A stretch of 12,555 bases of DNA, from NCBI GenBank assembly GCA_025765595.1, contig JAIVFH010000618.1, positions 1 to 12,555 on the forward strand. Direction: 5' to 3'. The position numbers were made by a program, and so were the translations under genes. The stretch comes from Obelidium mucronatum. Lineage: Eukaryota; Chytridiomycota; Chytridiomycetes; Chytridiales; Chytriomycetaceae. The notes under the pieces were generated by a model. It saw only the letters and a list, made by a program, of their open reading frames with translations, ran no database searches and was not told where the DNA came from. Shown one piece after another: positions 1-8,346 of the stretch (its first letter is position 1; the number at the start of each line of letters is the position of its first letter).

Positions 1-665
1 GGATCGCCTTTGTACATCTTGAGCGCATCTGTTGGGAGAAAGGGCTTTACATTATTTGGTGTGTTGGTTTTTTTTTTGTTTCGGTCTGTTCCAATTTTTT
101 GTTTCTAATCTGTGCCTCATTTAATCTTAGATACAGGAAAAGCTAAGGGGTTCGTCTACCTATTTGGTGTGTTGGGTTTATTTTTTTATTTATTTTTTTT
201 TCTCTTTTTTGGTTATTGTTTTTTCTTCTGTTCCAATTTGTTGTTTCTAATCTGTGCCTCATTTTGTCTTAGATGTACAGCTTAGAGAAGCTGTGGGGTA
301 CGTCTACCTCGAGTTTGGATTCTCAGCCACATACTGACCAAAACTTATTTCATTACAGATGCACCCAAACAAAGCCTGGGCAATTGACCTTCTCAACAAT
401 TACAAACTCGGAAACGCTGATATGGAAGAACGGCGATTTGCGGGTTCACCAGGAAGTGAATCTGTTTTCAGCCATCAAAAGAACTTCAACGGCGCACGCT
501 CCGCATGTTCCAGCAGACAATGATTTGTTTGCATATGTGATTCGTACTGTAAGAGAAGACTCGCTAACGAGAACGAGGATTCGAATTGGTGGTCGCGGGT
601 CTAGTCGCGCTGATTTTATCATTGCTAGTTATGTGGGAATGGTTCTCCTTGACCGCTTTTGCTGA
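1..665 (+). CDS. Gene 1, 3' part: paralogue of gene 2 C-terminal domain (5' truncated)
   Basis: Spliced exons are 1-58, 273-297 and 359-665, giving the last 129 residues; the 5' end lies outside the window. The introns are 59-272 and 298-358, and the latter has a CTGAC branch point. The reading was fixed by comparison with gene 2: YILSASVGRKGFTLFG matches YIIQENLKGKAFQIFG, the micro-exon gives DVQLREAVGC against DPQSVKAINC, and the last exon gives LTFSTITNSETLIW against LSFSTITNTEKLVW, then RIRIGGRGSSRADF against RIRVGGRGMSRVDL. Exon phases (1, then 2) are identical in the two genes. The domain alternates hydrophobic and polar residues and looks beta-rich; I do not recognise its family. The micro-exon exists in two tandem copies (131-149 and 273-297), and only one can be used per transcript. 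Homology to gene 2 is clear from sequence and structure, while the function is unknown. Confidence 0.85.
131..149 (+). other. Candidate alternative micro-exon, copy A (19 nt)
   Basis: It is flanked by an acceptor TCTTAG (ending at 130) and a donor GTTCGT (from 150). Joined to exon 1-58 and exon 359-665 it keeps the frame and would encode D-T-G-K-A-K-G in place of D-V-Q-L-R-E-A-V-G. Its donor is weaker than that of copy B, and its peptide resembles gene 2 less. It may be a decaying duplicate or a real alternative exon. Confidence 0.45.
273..297 (+). other. Micro-exon, copy B (25 nt)
   Basis: It has an acceptor TCTTAG (ending at 272) and a strong donor GTACGT (from 298). Length and phase are identical to the 25-nt micro-exon of gene 2 (2386-2410), and the encoded DVQLREAVG aligns with DPQSVKAIN, so this copy is the likely default exon. 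Confidence 0.8.
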
Positions 666-699
666 GAAACGTCAGCTTGCAACGCTCTGATAGTGCATA

Positions 700-705
700 A
701 ATAAA
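700..705 (+). terminator. Poly(A) signal AATAAA of gene 1
   Basis: AATAAA lies 35 bp after the gene 1 stop codon, inside ATAAATAAAT, and only 46 bp before the gene 2 ATG. Confidence 0.55.
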
Positions 706-750
706 TAGTATAGACTGTATTATTTTTAGTGTTGCTTGTTTGGAAAAAGT

Positions 751-2794
751 ATGTCAAACTCGCCTTTCAACCCGTTTGCCGCACCACCACAGCCAGAGAG
801 ACAGCAGTCCAACGCTGGCTCAGTGAACAACAACTCCAATCCATTTGCAGTCTACCAGCAACAGCCGCAACAGCAACAGCAGCCGAGTCCGTTCAATCCC
901 TTTGCCTCAAACTCGTCGAATCCCTTCGCGCAGAACCCCTTCACGCCTTCTCCCAAGCCGCAATCGCCGCTCTTTGGAAGCGACCCCCTCACCGCTCTCG
1001 CCAACACCTCCTCTTCAGCCTCAGCGCAACAGTCACAACCCCAAGCATCACCAGCCCTACCTCCACGCCACCACCAACAACAACATCAACAAACTAACCC
1101 GTTCCCTTCATCTGTCGCCGAAGCCCCACCTCCCTACGTGAGTCCATTCTCCAGCCCCGGGCACTCTCCAGCTCAACCACCGAGGAATCTGCCACACCAA
1201 CAACAAAGCAGTGCGCTTTCACAATCTACAAACTCTGAGTTGGACGAACAATTTGCGGTTCAGTTATCTCTAGAAGAAGGAGGCGGAGATGATGACCTAC
1301 AGCACAGTAGTTCAACGCGTTTATTCCAAAGTGTTGTGGGAAGCAGCAGCAGCAACAATAACAACAACAACAAGAATGGTACTGCGAGCCATCAATCACA
1401 AGTCCAACAAGATGAAGCATATGCACGCAAGATCGAAGAAAGTGGGTCCCCTACGACTCCGATAAGGAATGGAAACCCAACATCAGCAGGACCTTCGGCT
1501 GGACGCGGAGAGAAAGACTTTGATGGTGGGAATACGTCTGTGGCGGGACTGACGTTGGGTGCTGCGGCTGTTGGGGTTTCTTCTGCCGATGATTCTGATG
1601 CTGAACTGGCAAGGATTTTGCAAGAGGTAAAACCACAAAGAATTTGTTACCACCATGTGTTGTTTTATTTTGTATTAATGCCTTTGGCGGAAAATTTATT
1701 TCAGGAGGAAGATGCCGCGTTTGCTCAAGATTTAGTGCACCAAGAACGAATACAACAACGCGAAATCGCGAGACGTTCGACAATAGCAAATAACAACGCT
1801 TATAATGCCAATACTGCAAGCAGTCTTCGATCGCGACACAGTGTGACTGGATTTCCGTCTCCTCCAAAACTGGCATTCCGATCCAGCGTGACTTCCATGG
1901 GGCGATACAGTGGTGGTAGCTCATCATCACCAGGGCCAGCCACTGCTGCTTCGTCCCCGCGAAGACCTTCTGTGTTGGGTAAACCGGGTGTGGTTGAAGG
2001 AGGGTTTCCGGCCGAGCCTTCTAGCAACGGATCGCGGTTTAGTTTGGGAGAATGCAGGGATTTGGATGTTTGTTTTTGGGGTGGGCAGTGTGTTACTGTT
2101 ATGGAAGGGGATCAAACGCTGCTCTATGTGAATTTGTTGGGTTGTTTTCCGTTGGAGGGGAAGTGGGTAAGTGACAGAGTGACAAGCACGTTTTTTTTGA
2201 AGCATAATTAATTGCAAAATATGTAACCGCATAGGAAGTGGTAATGCAGCGGATGGATTCTCAAGGAGAGAATGTGTACATTATACAAGAGAATTTGAAG
2301 GGGAAAGCGTTTCAGATATTTGGTATTTCCGGTCATTATCAGTTATAATACTTGTCCTAATCATTTGCGCACCAATTAAAACCAGATCCCCAATCTGTAA
2401 AAGCAATCAAGTAAGCGAAGTGCGAGCAGTTGAATATTGTGGACTGACCATTAAATAATTTGTACATCGCAGCTGCGTGCGGACAAAACAGGGTCACCTC
2501 TCCTTCTCAACAATTACAAACACCGAAAAACTCGTCTGGCAAGACGGAGATATGCGGATTCAGAGTTCTGGTGGTGCTGGCGGCGGCGGCGGTTTCCTTG
2601 GTCTTTTGACACGAAAGAGTTCCGCATCACAAGGAGTAGGAAGTGGGATCACAGACCCGGATCTGTGTGCATATGTTATGAAGCAGGAAATGCAAGGCGA
2701 ATTGAAGAGGTTTCGGATAAGGGTTGGCGGGCGAGGTATGAGTCGGGTAGACTTGGTAGTAGGAAGTTGGATTGGACAAGTGCTGCTAGGATGA
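751..2794 (+). CDS. Gene 2: NPF/PPxY protein with ubiquitin-binding-like motifs and gene 1-type C-terminal domain
   Basis: Five exons (751-1626, 1705-2166, 2235-2322, 2386-2410, 2473-2794) join in frame to 590 residues. The start is the first ATG in frame (MSNSPFNPF). Residues 1-115 are Gln/Pro-rich with repeated NPF motifs (SPFNPF twice, SNPF, QNPF, TNPF); NPF is the known ligand of EH domains in endocytic proteins. PPPY at 126-129 is a PPxY motif, the ligand of WW domains in Nedd4/Rsp5-type ubiquitin ligases. Short helices resembling UIM/MIU ubiquitin-binding motifs follow: DEQFAVQLSLEE (from about 165), DEAYARKIEES (221), DAELARILQE (283) and EEDAAFAQDLVHQE (293). After a Ser/Pro linker, residues from about 408 to the end form the beta-rich domain shared with gene 1. 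An adaptor in endocytosis or ubiquitin-dependent sorting is inferred from the motifs; no catalytic domain is visible. The match to gene 1 is certain, while the ubiquitin binding is not. Confidence 0.88.
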
Positions 2795-2889
2795 ATACCC
2801 ATGTCTGAATAATAATGTTCTCTGACTCGAATTGAATAATGATAATGATAATTTGTGTTCAGTGAAACACTGTTAATTTTTGCTGATTG

Positions 2890-2922
2890 ATGTGGAGCAC
2901 CCCCCAAAATTGCAATCGATAA
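2890..2922 (+). other. Candidate upstream ORF in the gene 3 leader
   Basis: A ten-codon ORF (MWSTPQNCNR, ending TAA) lies 20 bp before the gene 3 ATG and is the only ATG between 2880 and that start. If transcripts begin upstream of it, it could lower translation of gene 3. The transcription start is unknown and short ORFs arise by chance. Confidence 0.3.
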
Positions 2923-2942
2923 ACATCACAGGCAAAAACCAA

Positions 2943-5284
2943 ATGAACACAGGCAGTCAAAGCCGGTCCTCGCTCGCCACTACATCACAGAGCCAACAGC
3001 GAACATCCCCGCGCAACTCAACCCGGAAACCCGCAGCGTCCCACGATTCAGCTGCAGCAAACTCCAGTCAGCCCTTTGGCAGCATTGGGATGGGCCTTAA
3101 CAACCTCTCGTCAAGTCTAGGCAGCGCATCAGGGGGCTCTGGGGCTTTATCAATCGGATCCGGTGGTTCAGGCAGTCTGGCAAAGGGACAATCACAGTCA
3201 CTGCGGAATCCTTATTCAACAACAACAACCAACAGCAGCAGTCTGCCGCAAAACACAGCCTTTTTCCCTTTTGCGACAACATCGACATTATCAATTGGTC
3301 TGGCTAATTCATCAACGGCCTCGAATGCTTCAAGTACTTCACCAATGATGCCACGTCGGCCTTCAGACCCAGACTTTGGACCGCTTGTTTTTGCGATGGA
3401 CGACCTCAACGTACTCAGTCCTAAAGCCACTGTAAACAATGAATTCCCGGAACATCAGCAACAGCAGCAGCAGCAACCAGATACCCAGAAACAGCAGCAT
3501 CAATTTCTAATCAACCTCTTTGCATCAACACTGTCACAGCAACAGCAACACCCAATCCCACAGAGATATAACAGCATCAATATGGACGAAGAATTATCTC
3601 AATATTTCAACGTGGAAGATACAGAAGAAACCACTGCAACAGCAACAGCAGCAGCGGCAACAGCTCCATCAGCGAGCTTCGTAGCGCCATCTGCAGTTCG
3701 ATCGGGCGGGTTTCTATTCCCACCGATTCAAACGCCAACCTATTCCATGAGTGCACCAACGCCGCGAGTCTTTTCGTTCTCAAATGTTGTCGCTGCAGAC
3801 GAGGATGCGTTTGGAAGCCACGACGATAATGATGCTGTTCCGGCTGGAAGTCTTGCGAGTAGTGTGTTTAGTACTCTTTTGATGGAGGCTATGGAGCGGA
3901 ATGAGGAGAGGCCGCCGAGTCCGCCGTTGGATCTGGGAGAGGGTTGGGAAGGAGTTGCAGCGGCAGCGGCCACGGCAGCGACTGGTAGCGGTGGGGGTGG
4001 TGGTATATCGATTTCTCTTGGGAAACGGGCTGGAGCTGGAGGTGGTGGTGGTGCAGATGTGGGTGATTTGTTCGGGTATGTGGGGTCGAGCCGTGTTCGA
4101 GAAGCGAGAGCGGCGGAAGCGGCGGATGGAAACTCTGTGACCACTACTGTTGGATTTCATGAGTCACAACGGCGTAAGGTTGTTGACAGTGAGGACGAAG
4201 ATGAAGACGATGATGGTGAAGAAGACGAAGAAGAGGACTATGAAGACTATGAGTATGATAATATGGAGAGCAGTACCATCAGTATGGGTGGGAATCAGCT
4301 GTATTCTTCCAGTTTCAATCATCCCGTGGTGAATAGTCGAACAGAGAACGGGTTTGGGAACGGGCTTTTATTTCCTGGCGATGTTGACAAGCGCCGACAA
4401 AGTTGGAGTGGGGTGGATTCATTCAAGGAGCATTTTGCGAAACAACAACAACAGCAACAACAACAAAGTGCGCTTGGAACATTTCAGAAGGACGAATTAG
4501 CTCGGGCAAAGCAACTTCAGCAATTGCAGCTTCAGCAAGAAAAAGAAGCAGCAACTTCCGACCATTTTCGGAAACAGTCCCTCAGGGCCCAAGAGAAAGA
4601 AAAGCAATCGGACCATGATAATTCTGGGGGAGTTGTGATGCAGCAACGGGACTCTTCCATGTCAGGACTCTCTGCCCGGCTTAAACAGCAAAAAGCCCCC
4701 TCTCCTGCACACTCCACATCTGCAGCCACGGCATCTACAACAACCGTTACTACATCTTCTACTGAATACGAAAATGACGGTCATGGTGCAGAAAGTGCTG
4801 AAGATGACGATCCTGATTCTCTTGAATCATCACCTCCACTATCCCCAAATATGGATCAAGACTGGGCACCTGGAATAATAATACCGAATACGGCCAACAG
4901 TTCTTCGTCAAACACGAAGGCTTTTCGAGGGGTCGGACACTCGCGAGTTTCATTGTCTCCTCAGTCTAGCACTCTACACAGGACAAGTGTTAGTGCGAGC
5001 AACACGAGCGGGGGTCATGCTGGCGGAAATCGATCACGAGACTATCAATGCAGCGTTTGCCGGAAGTGGTTCTTGAGGAGGCAAGATTTAAGGAGACATG
5101 AGGTGACACATAGTAAAGTAAAGGCTTTTGCATGTCCTTTGGGATGTGGCACAACTTTTGGGCGAAGTGATGCCCTGTCGAGGTGAGTAATTTTCTTTGT
5201 TTCTTATTAGTCTGTTGTAAAACTAATTTCAATCGAAACAGACATTTAAAGGCACGTCGGTGCATGCAGAATACAAAGGAGTGA
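2943..5284 (+). CDS. Gene 3: Gln/Ser-rich zinc-finger transcription factor (C2H2 + C2HC)
   Basis: Exons 2943-5182 and 5242-5284 give 760 residues. The intron (59 nt, GTGAGT donor, CTAATT branch, CAG acceptor) splits the last finger in phase 2. The start is the first in-frame ATG (MNTGSQSRSS). Most of the protein is low complexity: Ser/Gly and Gln tracts, Ala- and Gly-rich stretches, an acidic run of Asp/Glu at about 415-442, and a second poly-Gln near 500. The C terminus holds finger 1 (C703-x2-C706-x12-H719-x3-H723) and finger 2 (C731-x3-C735-x12-H748-x5-C754), with the last ligand Cys and ending MQNTKE. The linker is SKVKAFA, not the classical TGEKP. Such proteins normally bind DNA in the nucleus, with disordered Gln-rich and acidic parts acting in activation. 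Gene 4 is its tandem paralogue. Target genes cannot be read from the sequence. Confidence 0.92.
3456..3476 (+). repeat. CAG/CAA repeat (poly-Gln) in gene 3
   Basis: Seven glutamine codons in a row, mostly CAG with CAA interruptions, lie within a wider Gln-rich segment. It is a likely length-variable microsatellite inside coding sequence. Confidence 0.75.
4443..4466 (+). repeat. CAA/CAG repeat (poly-Gln) in gene 3
   Basis: Eight glutamine codons in a row, mostly CAA with one CAG, follow the segment FKEHFAK. They precede a Gln/Lys-rich region (QLQQLQLQQEKE) that may be helical. Confidence 0.75.
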
Positions 5285-5477
5285 TTTGGAGTTGTACTTT
5301 TTGGTTTCGTGGTTGTTGTTTTGTTTTCATTGCTATCTATTTCTTTCTTTCTTTTGCTGTTCCTCGTTTAGAAAACTGTGTATTTTTAAGTATAAATTTT
5401 CCTTCTATCGTCCTCTTCTTTTTTTGGGTGGCGACAAAGACATCCGAGACACCCAACAGACACCGAGAAATCCGCCA

Positions 5478-6718
5478 ATGATGACGTCCTTGTCTGCTCA
5501 AGCTCAGTCTACGATCAACCAAGAGAGTGTACTGGTGGGTTCTTATTCCCAGTCTGAGTATGCAACAACAGGGACGAGCTATCCAGAGAACGAGGAGCAA
5601 GCGGCAACTTATGCGTACAATGAGGGTGTGGGGACCGGTGCTAGTTCCAGCTTGTACGGACAGCCGTTAGCTCAGCAGCTGCAAGATCAGCCCGAGTATC
5701 CGAAGTATGAGAATGTCCCTGAGCAGCGGCAGCAGGAGCAAGTGTTTCACCAGCAGCAGCAATTCTACCAGCCAGAGCCAAACTATCCTGCATCATCCAA
5801 CCAAACCAGCCAAGCCGGCTTCATGAATCTGTTGATTGCAAGCCAGCTGGCAACTGGTGCTCAGCCAGTGTCGCCAATGCTCCCACCGCCTTCAATGTTC
5901 CAAAACCAAAATGGGATTGGAAATGAAAGTGGGCACTTTGGTACAGCCTCCACCTCAACCGCCCTTCCGCTGCCACCCCCACAGCAACATCAGCAACAAT
6001 CTGCTCCATCCTTTGAGTCCTTCCAAAATCAATCTCAGCCCATCAATAGTTCTGTGCAGTATTACCAGCAACCAACATCTTACAATAACACGTATTCCCC
6101 ACCCCTTCACCAATCAACTCTTCAACAACACTCCCCTCCTTTGTCGAACCAGCAATTACCGCAGCCTAATCAATCCAAACCATATGCGAGTTCCATGTTA
6201 ACTCCGCAGTCACTCTTGCCAGTGTTGCCACGACCAACACAACCGCCACGCAGCTATTCCCAAACGCAGGTTCTCCAGCCACCACAAACACAATCATATC
6301 CACAACACCAGCAACAACTACAATACCACCACCAACAGCAACCAGCGGCAGCTTTACAGCAACAGTACCTTCCACCAATTTCGACAGCTTCAACAACACC
6401 ATCAACCTCCTCTGCTATTCTCCACAAAACCGCCGCATCAGCAGCTGGTATCGGAAAGGATGGGAAGGATAATCGTTCAAGGCAATTCACGTGTGCAACA
6501 TGTATGAAAGGGTTCTTGCGAAAACAAGATCTCAGTCGACATGAAGTAACCCACAGTACAGTAAAAGCTTTTTCATGTCCGAATGGTTGTGGAACGAGTT
6601 TCGGTCGAAGTGATGCTATGCAGAGGTACTTTCTTTTATAGATAATATGATGATACGTATTACTAAACATATCCTTCCTGTTGTTTCAAGGCATATCAAA
6701 GCGAAAAGGTGTTCATAG
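5478..6718 (+). CDS. Gene 4: Gln-rich zinc-finger transcription factor, tandem paralogue of gene 3
   Basis: Exons 5478-6625 and 6691-6718 give 391 residues. The intron is 65 nt with a TACTAAAC branch point and CAAG acceptor. The first in-frame ATG is part of ATGATG at 5478-5483; the open frame upstream has no ATG. Residues 1-330 are Gln/Ser/Pro/Tyr-rich and lack the acidic run of gene 3. The two fingers are C339-x2-C342-x12-H355-x3-H359 and C367-x3-C371-x12-H384-x5-C390, ending in CS. They match gene 3 closely (FLRKQDLSRHEVTHS against FLRRQDLRRHEVTHS; CGTSFGRSDAMQRH against CGTTFGRSDALSRH), and the intron falls in the same Arg codon in the same phase. Recognition helices are almost identical, so both proteins probably bind similar DNA sites and may compete or act together. 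The N-terminal parts have diverged beyond alignment by eye. Confidence 0.92.
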
Positions 6719-6874
6719 AAGGATGTTGGATTTTGATATCTTTTTACTTCTTTTGTTTTTCTTACTCTGCGTTATAGAGGTTTGCTTTCTTGTCCTTTTT
6801 TGCTTCCTTTTTTTCGCTATGATGAACAGCTTTTTCTTAAAAGCATTGAAACTCGGGGGAAGCGCGTCTACGTT

Positions 6875-6880
6875 AATAAA
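6875..6880 (+). terminator. Poly(A) signal AATAAA of gene 4
   Basis: It is the only clear AATAAA downstream of gene 4, 157 bp after the stop codon, in the context GTTAATAAAG. Confidence 0.5.
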
Positions 6881-6998
6881 GAACATGAATACATGTCTTA
6901 AAAATTCAGTTTGGAGATGTAAATGAAGAAAAATCTCATTTCAAGTTGGAGAAGAATTCTTGAATGAAGTAAAAAAAAGCAGATTTTTTCGTAGCCCC

Positions 6999-7016
6999 AA
7001 GTGAAACCTGTCACTT
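6999..7016. promoter_or_regulatory. Inverted repeat AAGTGA-N6-TCACTT upstream of gene 5
   Basis: Two perfect 6-bp arms are separated by six bases, 146 bp before the gene 5 ATG. The spacing would suit a dimeric regulator, but repeats of this size also occur by chance. Confidence 0.25.
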
Positions 7017-7161
7017 CTGTGTTTTTGTACCTAGAAGTCGCTCTATTTCTCCGCATTCGAGGGCTCTGAGAACCGCTGTTGATCAGCGATTTCCTGAAAC
7101 TTGCTGCATATCTACAGTGTCAGTACTATCTCTGGCTTATCAAAAACAGGCAAGCCACGGA

Positions 7162-8028
7162 ATGACACTGCCTTCAGTCCCAGTAACGTCACAAGACGAT
7201 GCCGTCGCGCAAACTGTCATACTACTGTGCTCTTTTGGAGGGGCATGTCTGTTGGGCTTTGCCTACGTTCTATATCAGTACTTTCTGGAACGGAGGAAAG
7301 CTGTTCTTTCCATCATCAAAGATTCGGATCTGGAAAGTACTGGTGGAAGCAGTTGGAACAGTAGGCAGGGGAGGTTGTTCTGGAAAGATGACAGTATGAA
7401 TTCCAGCAAGCAGACACTGAAGCCAACTGTGAAAAGAAGCAATGATTTGGATGAAGTTATAGTTGTTGCGGGTGAAAAGAAGGAGTCGAAACATGAAAGA
7501 CGGAATGACGAAGTGACGGATAAGCAGCAGGTGCTTCAGTTCAGTGGTGACGCTGTGATGGCGAATGTGTCTGCAATTAGTCTACCGCCAAGCATCATTT
7601 CACCAGAAGCTGGCGAATCAACCGTATCAAAACCAGTTCCGGCGGTAAAACGAATCGATTTGGCCTTTTTGGCCAAAGCAACTGAGAGAAGAAGCGCAAC
7701 CACAGCCTCATCCCAAACCCATGCCACCACAATCCCTCCTTCAGCTGCCATTACGAATAGCGCATCAATTACGCAAAACTTAAATCCACTCATCCCTGGC
7801 ACTATCCCGCTACCCCCACAAAAACTACAAATAATAACTTCAAGTGGTGCTGGATACTCACCTGAAGACGTTTTGATTCCAAGAGACACCACTCGAAAAT
7901 CATCGACTCCAACGCGAGCAATGAGTGCAAGAGAGAAACACCTTCAAAGGCAAAAGAACCAAGCACAAGGTCGATGTGCGGTTGTCGGCTCTCCACTCAA
8001 GAATGTTGCGATGGAGTTGCTCGATTAA
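7162..8028 (+). CDS. Gene 5: single-pass membrane protein of unknown function
   Basis: An intronless frame of 288 residues starts at the first in-frame ATG (MTLPSVPVTSQ). Residues 18-41 form one hydrophobic, glycine-containing helix followed at once by ERRK, so by the positive-inside rule a short N terminus faces outside or the lumen and the long C-terminal part faces the cytoplasm. That part is Ser/Thr/Pro/Lys-rich and probably disordered. RIDLAFLAKATERRS (from 164) resembles RLNFSLISQATQKRKS in gene 6 (from 175). The C terminus, GSPLKNVAMELLD, resembles SSPLKQEVFSNVM of gene 6. The similar lengths (288 and 286), membrane-segment position and motif order suggest that the two are diverged tandem duplicates. 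I do not recognise a family; a signalling or scaffold role at a membrane is only a guess. Confidence 0.78.
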   Translation: MTLPSVPVTSQDDAVAQTVILLCSFGGACLLGFAYVLYQYFLERRKAVLSIIKDSDLESTGGSSWNSRQGRLFWKDDSMNSSKQTLKPTVKRSNDLDEVIVVAGEKKESKHERRNDEVTDKQQVLQFSGDAVMANVSAISLPPSIISPEAGESTVSKPVPAVKRIDLAFLAKATERRSATTASSQTHATTIPPSAAITNSASITQNLNPLIPGTIPLPPQKLQIITSSGAGYSPEDVLIPRDTTRKSSTPTRAMSAREKHLQRQKNQAQGRCAVVGSPLKNVAMELLD

Positions 8029-8346
8029 ATTAAGTTAAGGAAAAAACACGACAAAATATTGTTCAATAAATAAAGAAGGCCGTTGATCGGTTACTTTTCA
8101 TCTTATCGCCTTTTTTCCAGTTCAGAAAGGAAAAAATATCTTCATAGGGTAAGGGCACCATGTGATAAGCAATAACCATACGACCTACCGCGACTTGTAT
8201 AGCTTGACAGTTTTAATTATTCGTTTCTTGCTTTATTATTAGCATTGAAAAAATTCTCAGAAAAGCCCACGAACCCTTGAAATTCATTCTGGGAATTCAT
8301 TCTTTGATTCATTGATTGCTCATCAATTGTGTCAACAACCTTGAAA
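8029..8346 (+). other. Intergenic region between gene 5 and gene 6
   Basis: It holds the gene 5 poly(A) signal (8065-8070). Close to gene 6 there is a short direct repeat, AATTCATTCT at 8281-8290 and again at 8294-8303, followed by GATTCATTGATTG. No further gene or RNA was seen. Confidence 0.6.
8065..8070 (+). terminator. Poly(A) signal AATAAA of gene 5
   Basis: It lies within AATAAATAAAG, 37 bp downstream of the gene 5 stop codon. Confidence 0.6.

Larger units (their letters stand above)
53..308 (+). repeat. Tandem duplication of intron plus micro-exon in gene 1
   Basis: Copy A (53-160) and copy B (161-308) are adjacent direct repeats. Each begins TATTTGGTGTGTTGG, runs through a T-rich tract, shares CTGTTCCAATTT and TTTCTAATCTGTGCCTCATTT, then TCTTAG, a short exon-like segment, and finally CGTCTACC. 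Copy B is longer because its T-rich tract is expanded. The duplicated unit starts at the last bases of the upstream exon (TATTTG) and ends eight bases after the micro-exon donor, so each copy carries its own acceptor, micro-exon and donor. Confidence 0.9.
6719..7161 (+). other. Intergenic region between gene 4 and gene 5
   Basis: It contains the T-rich 3' flank of gene 4 with its poly(A) signal (6875-6880), A-rich sequence near 6970, and a small inverted repeat (6999-7016) in the presumed promoter of gene 5. An 81-codon open frame over 6681-6926 lacks coding character and overlaps the last exon of gene 4. I see no RNA gene or mobile element here. Confidence 0.6.

Noticed and set aside
1451..1930. 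Antisense open frame of 159 codons across gene 2
   Set aside because: It crosses the exon 1 to exon 2 intron and has no domain, whereas the sense strand is supported by splice sites and by the paralogue.
2323..2385. Premature stop in gene 2 after HYQL, suggesting a pseudogene
   Set aside because: The stop lies in a 63-nt intron (GTATTT donor, CTAAT branch, CAG acceptor), and the downstream exons restore full similarity to gene 1.
3740..4160. Long overlapping antisense open frames inside gene 3
   Set aside because: They mirror the low-complexity Gly/Ala/Asp codons of the sense gene and show no independent domain; the sense frame leads to intact zinc fingers.
5286..5477. N-terminal extension of gene 4 with hydrophobic residues
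   Set aside because: The frame is open but has no ATG, and the sequence is T-rich leader; the first ATG is at 5478.
5890..6400. Gln-rich repeats as a mobile element or satellite
   Set aside because: They are coding CAG/CAA tracts of a transcription factor, without terminal repeats or target duplications.
6681..6926. Small open frame rich in Leu and Phe downstream of gene 4
   Set aside because: It overlaps the last coding exon of gene 4 and the apparent membrane stretch comes from T-rich UTR sequence.
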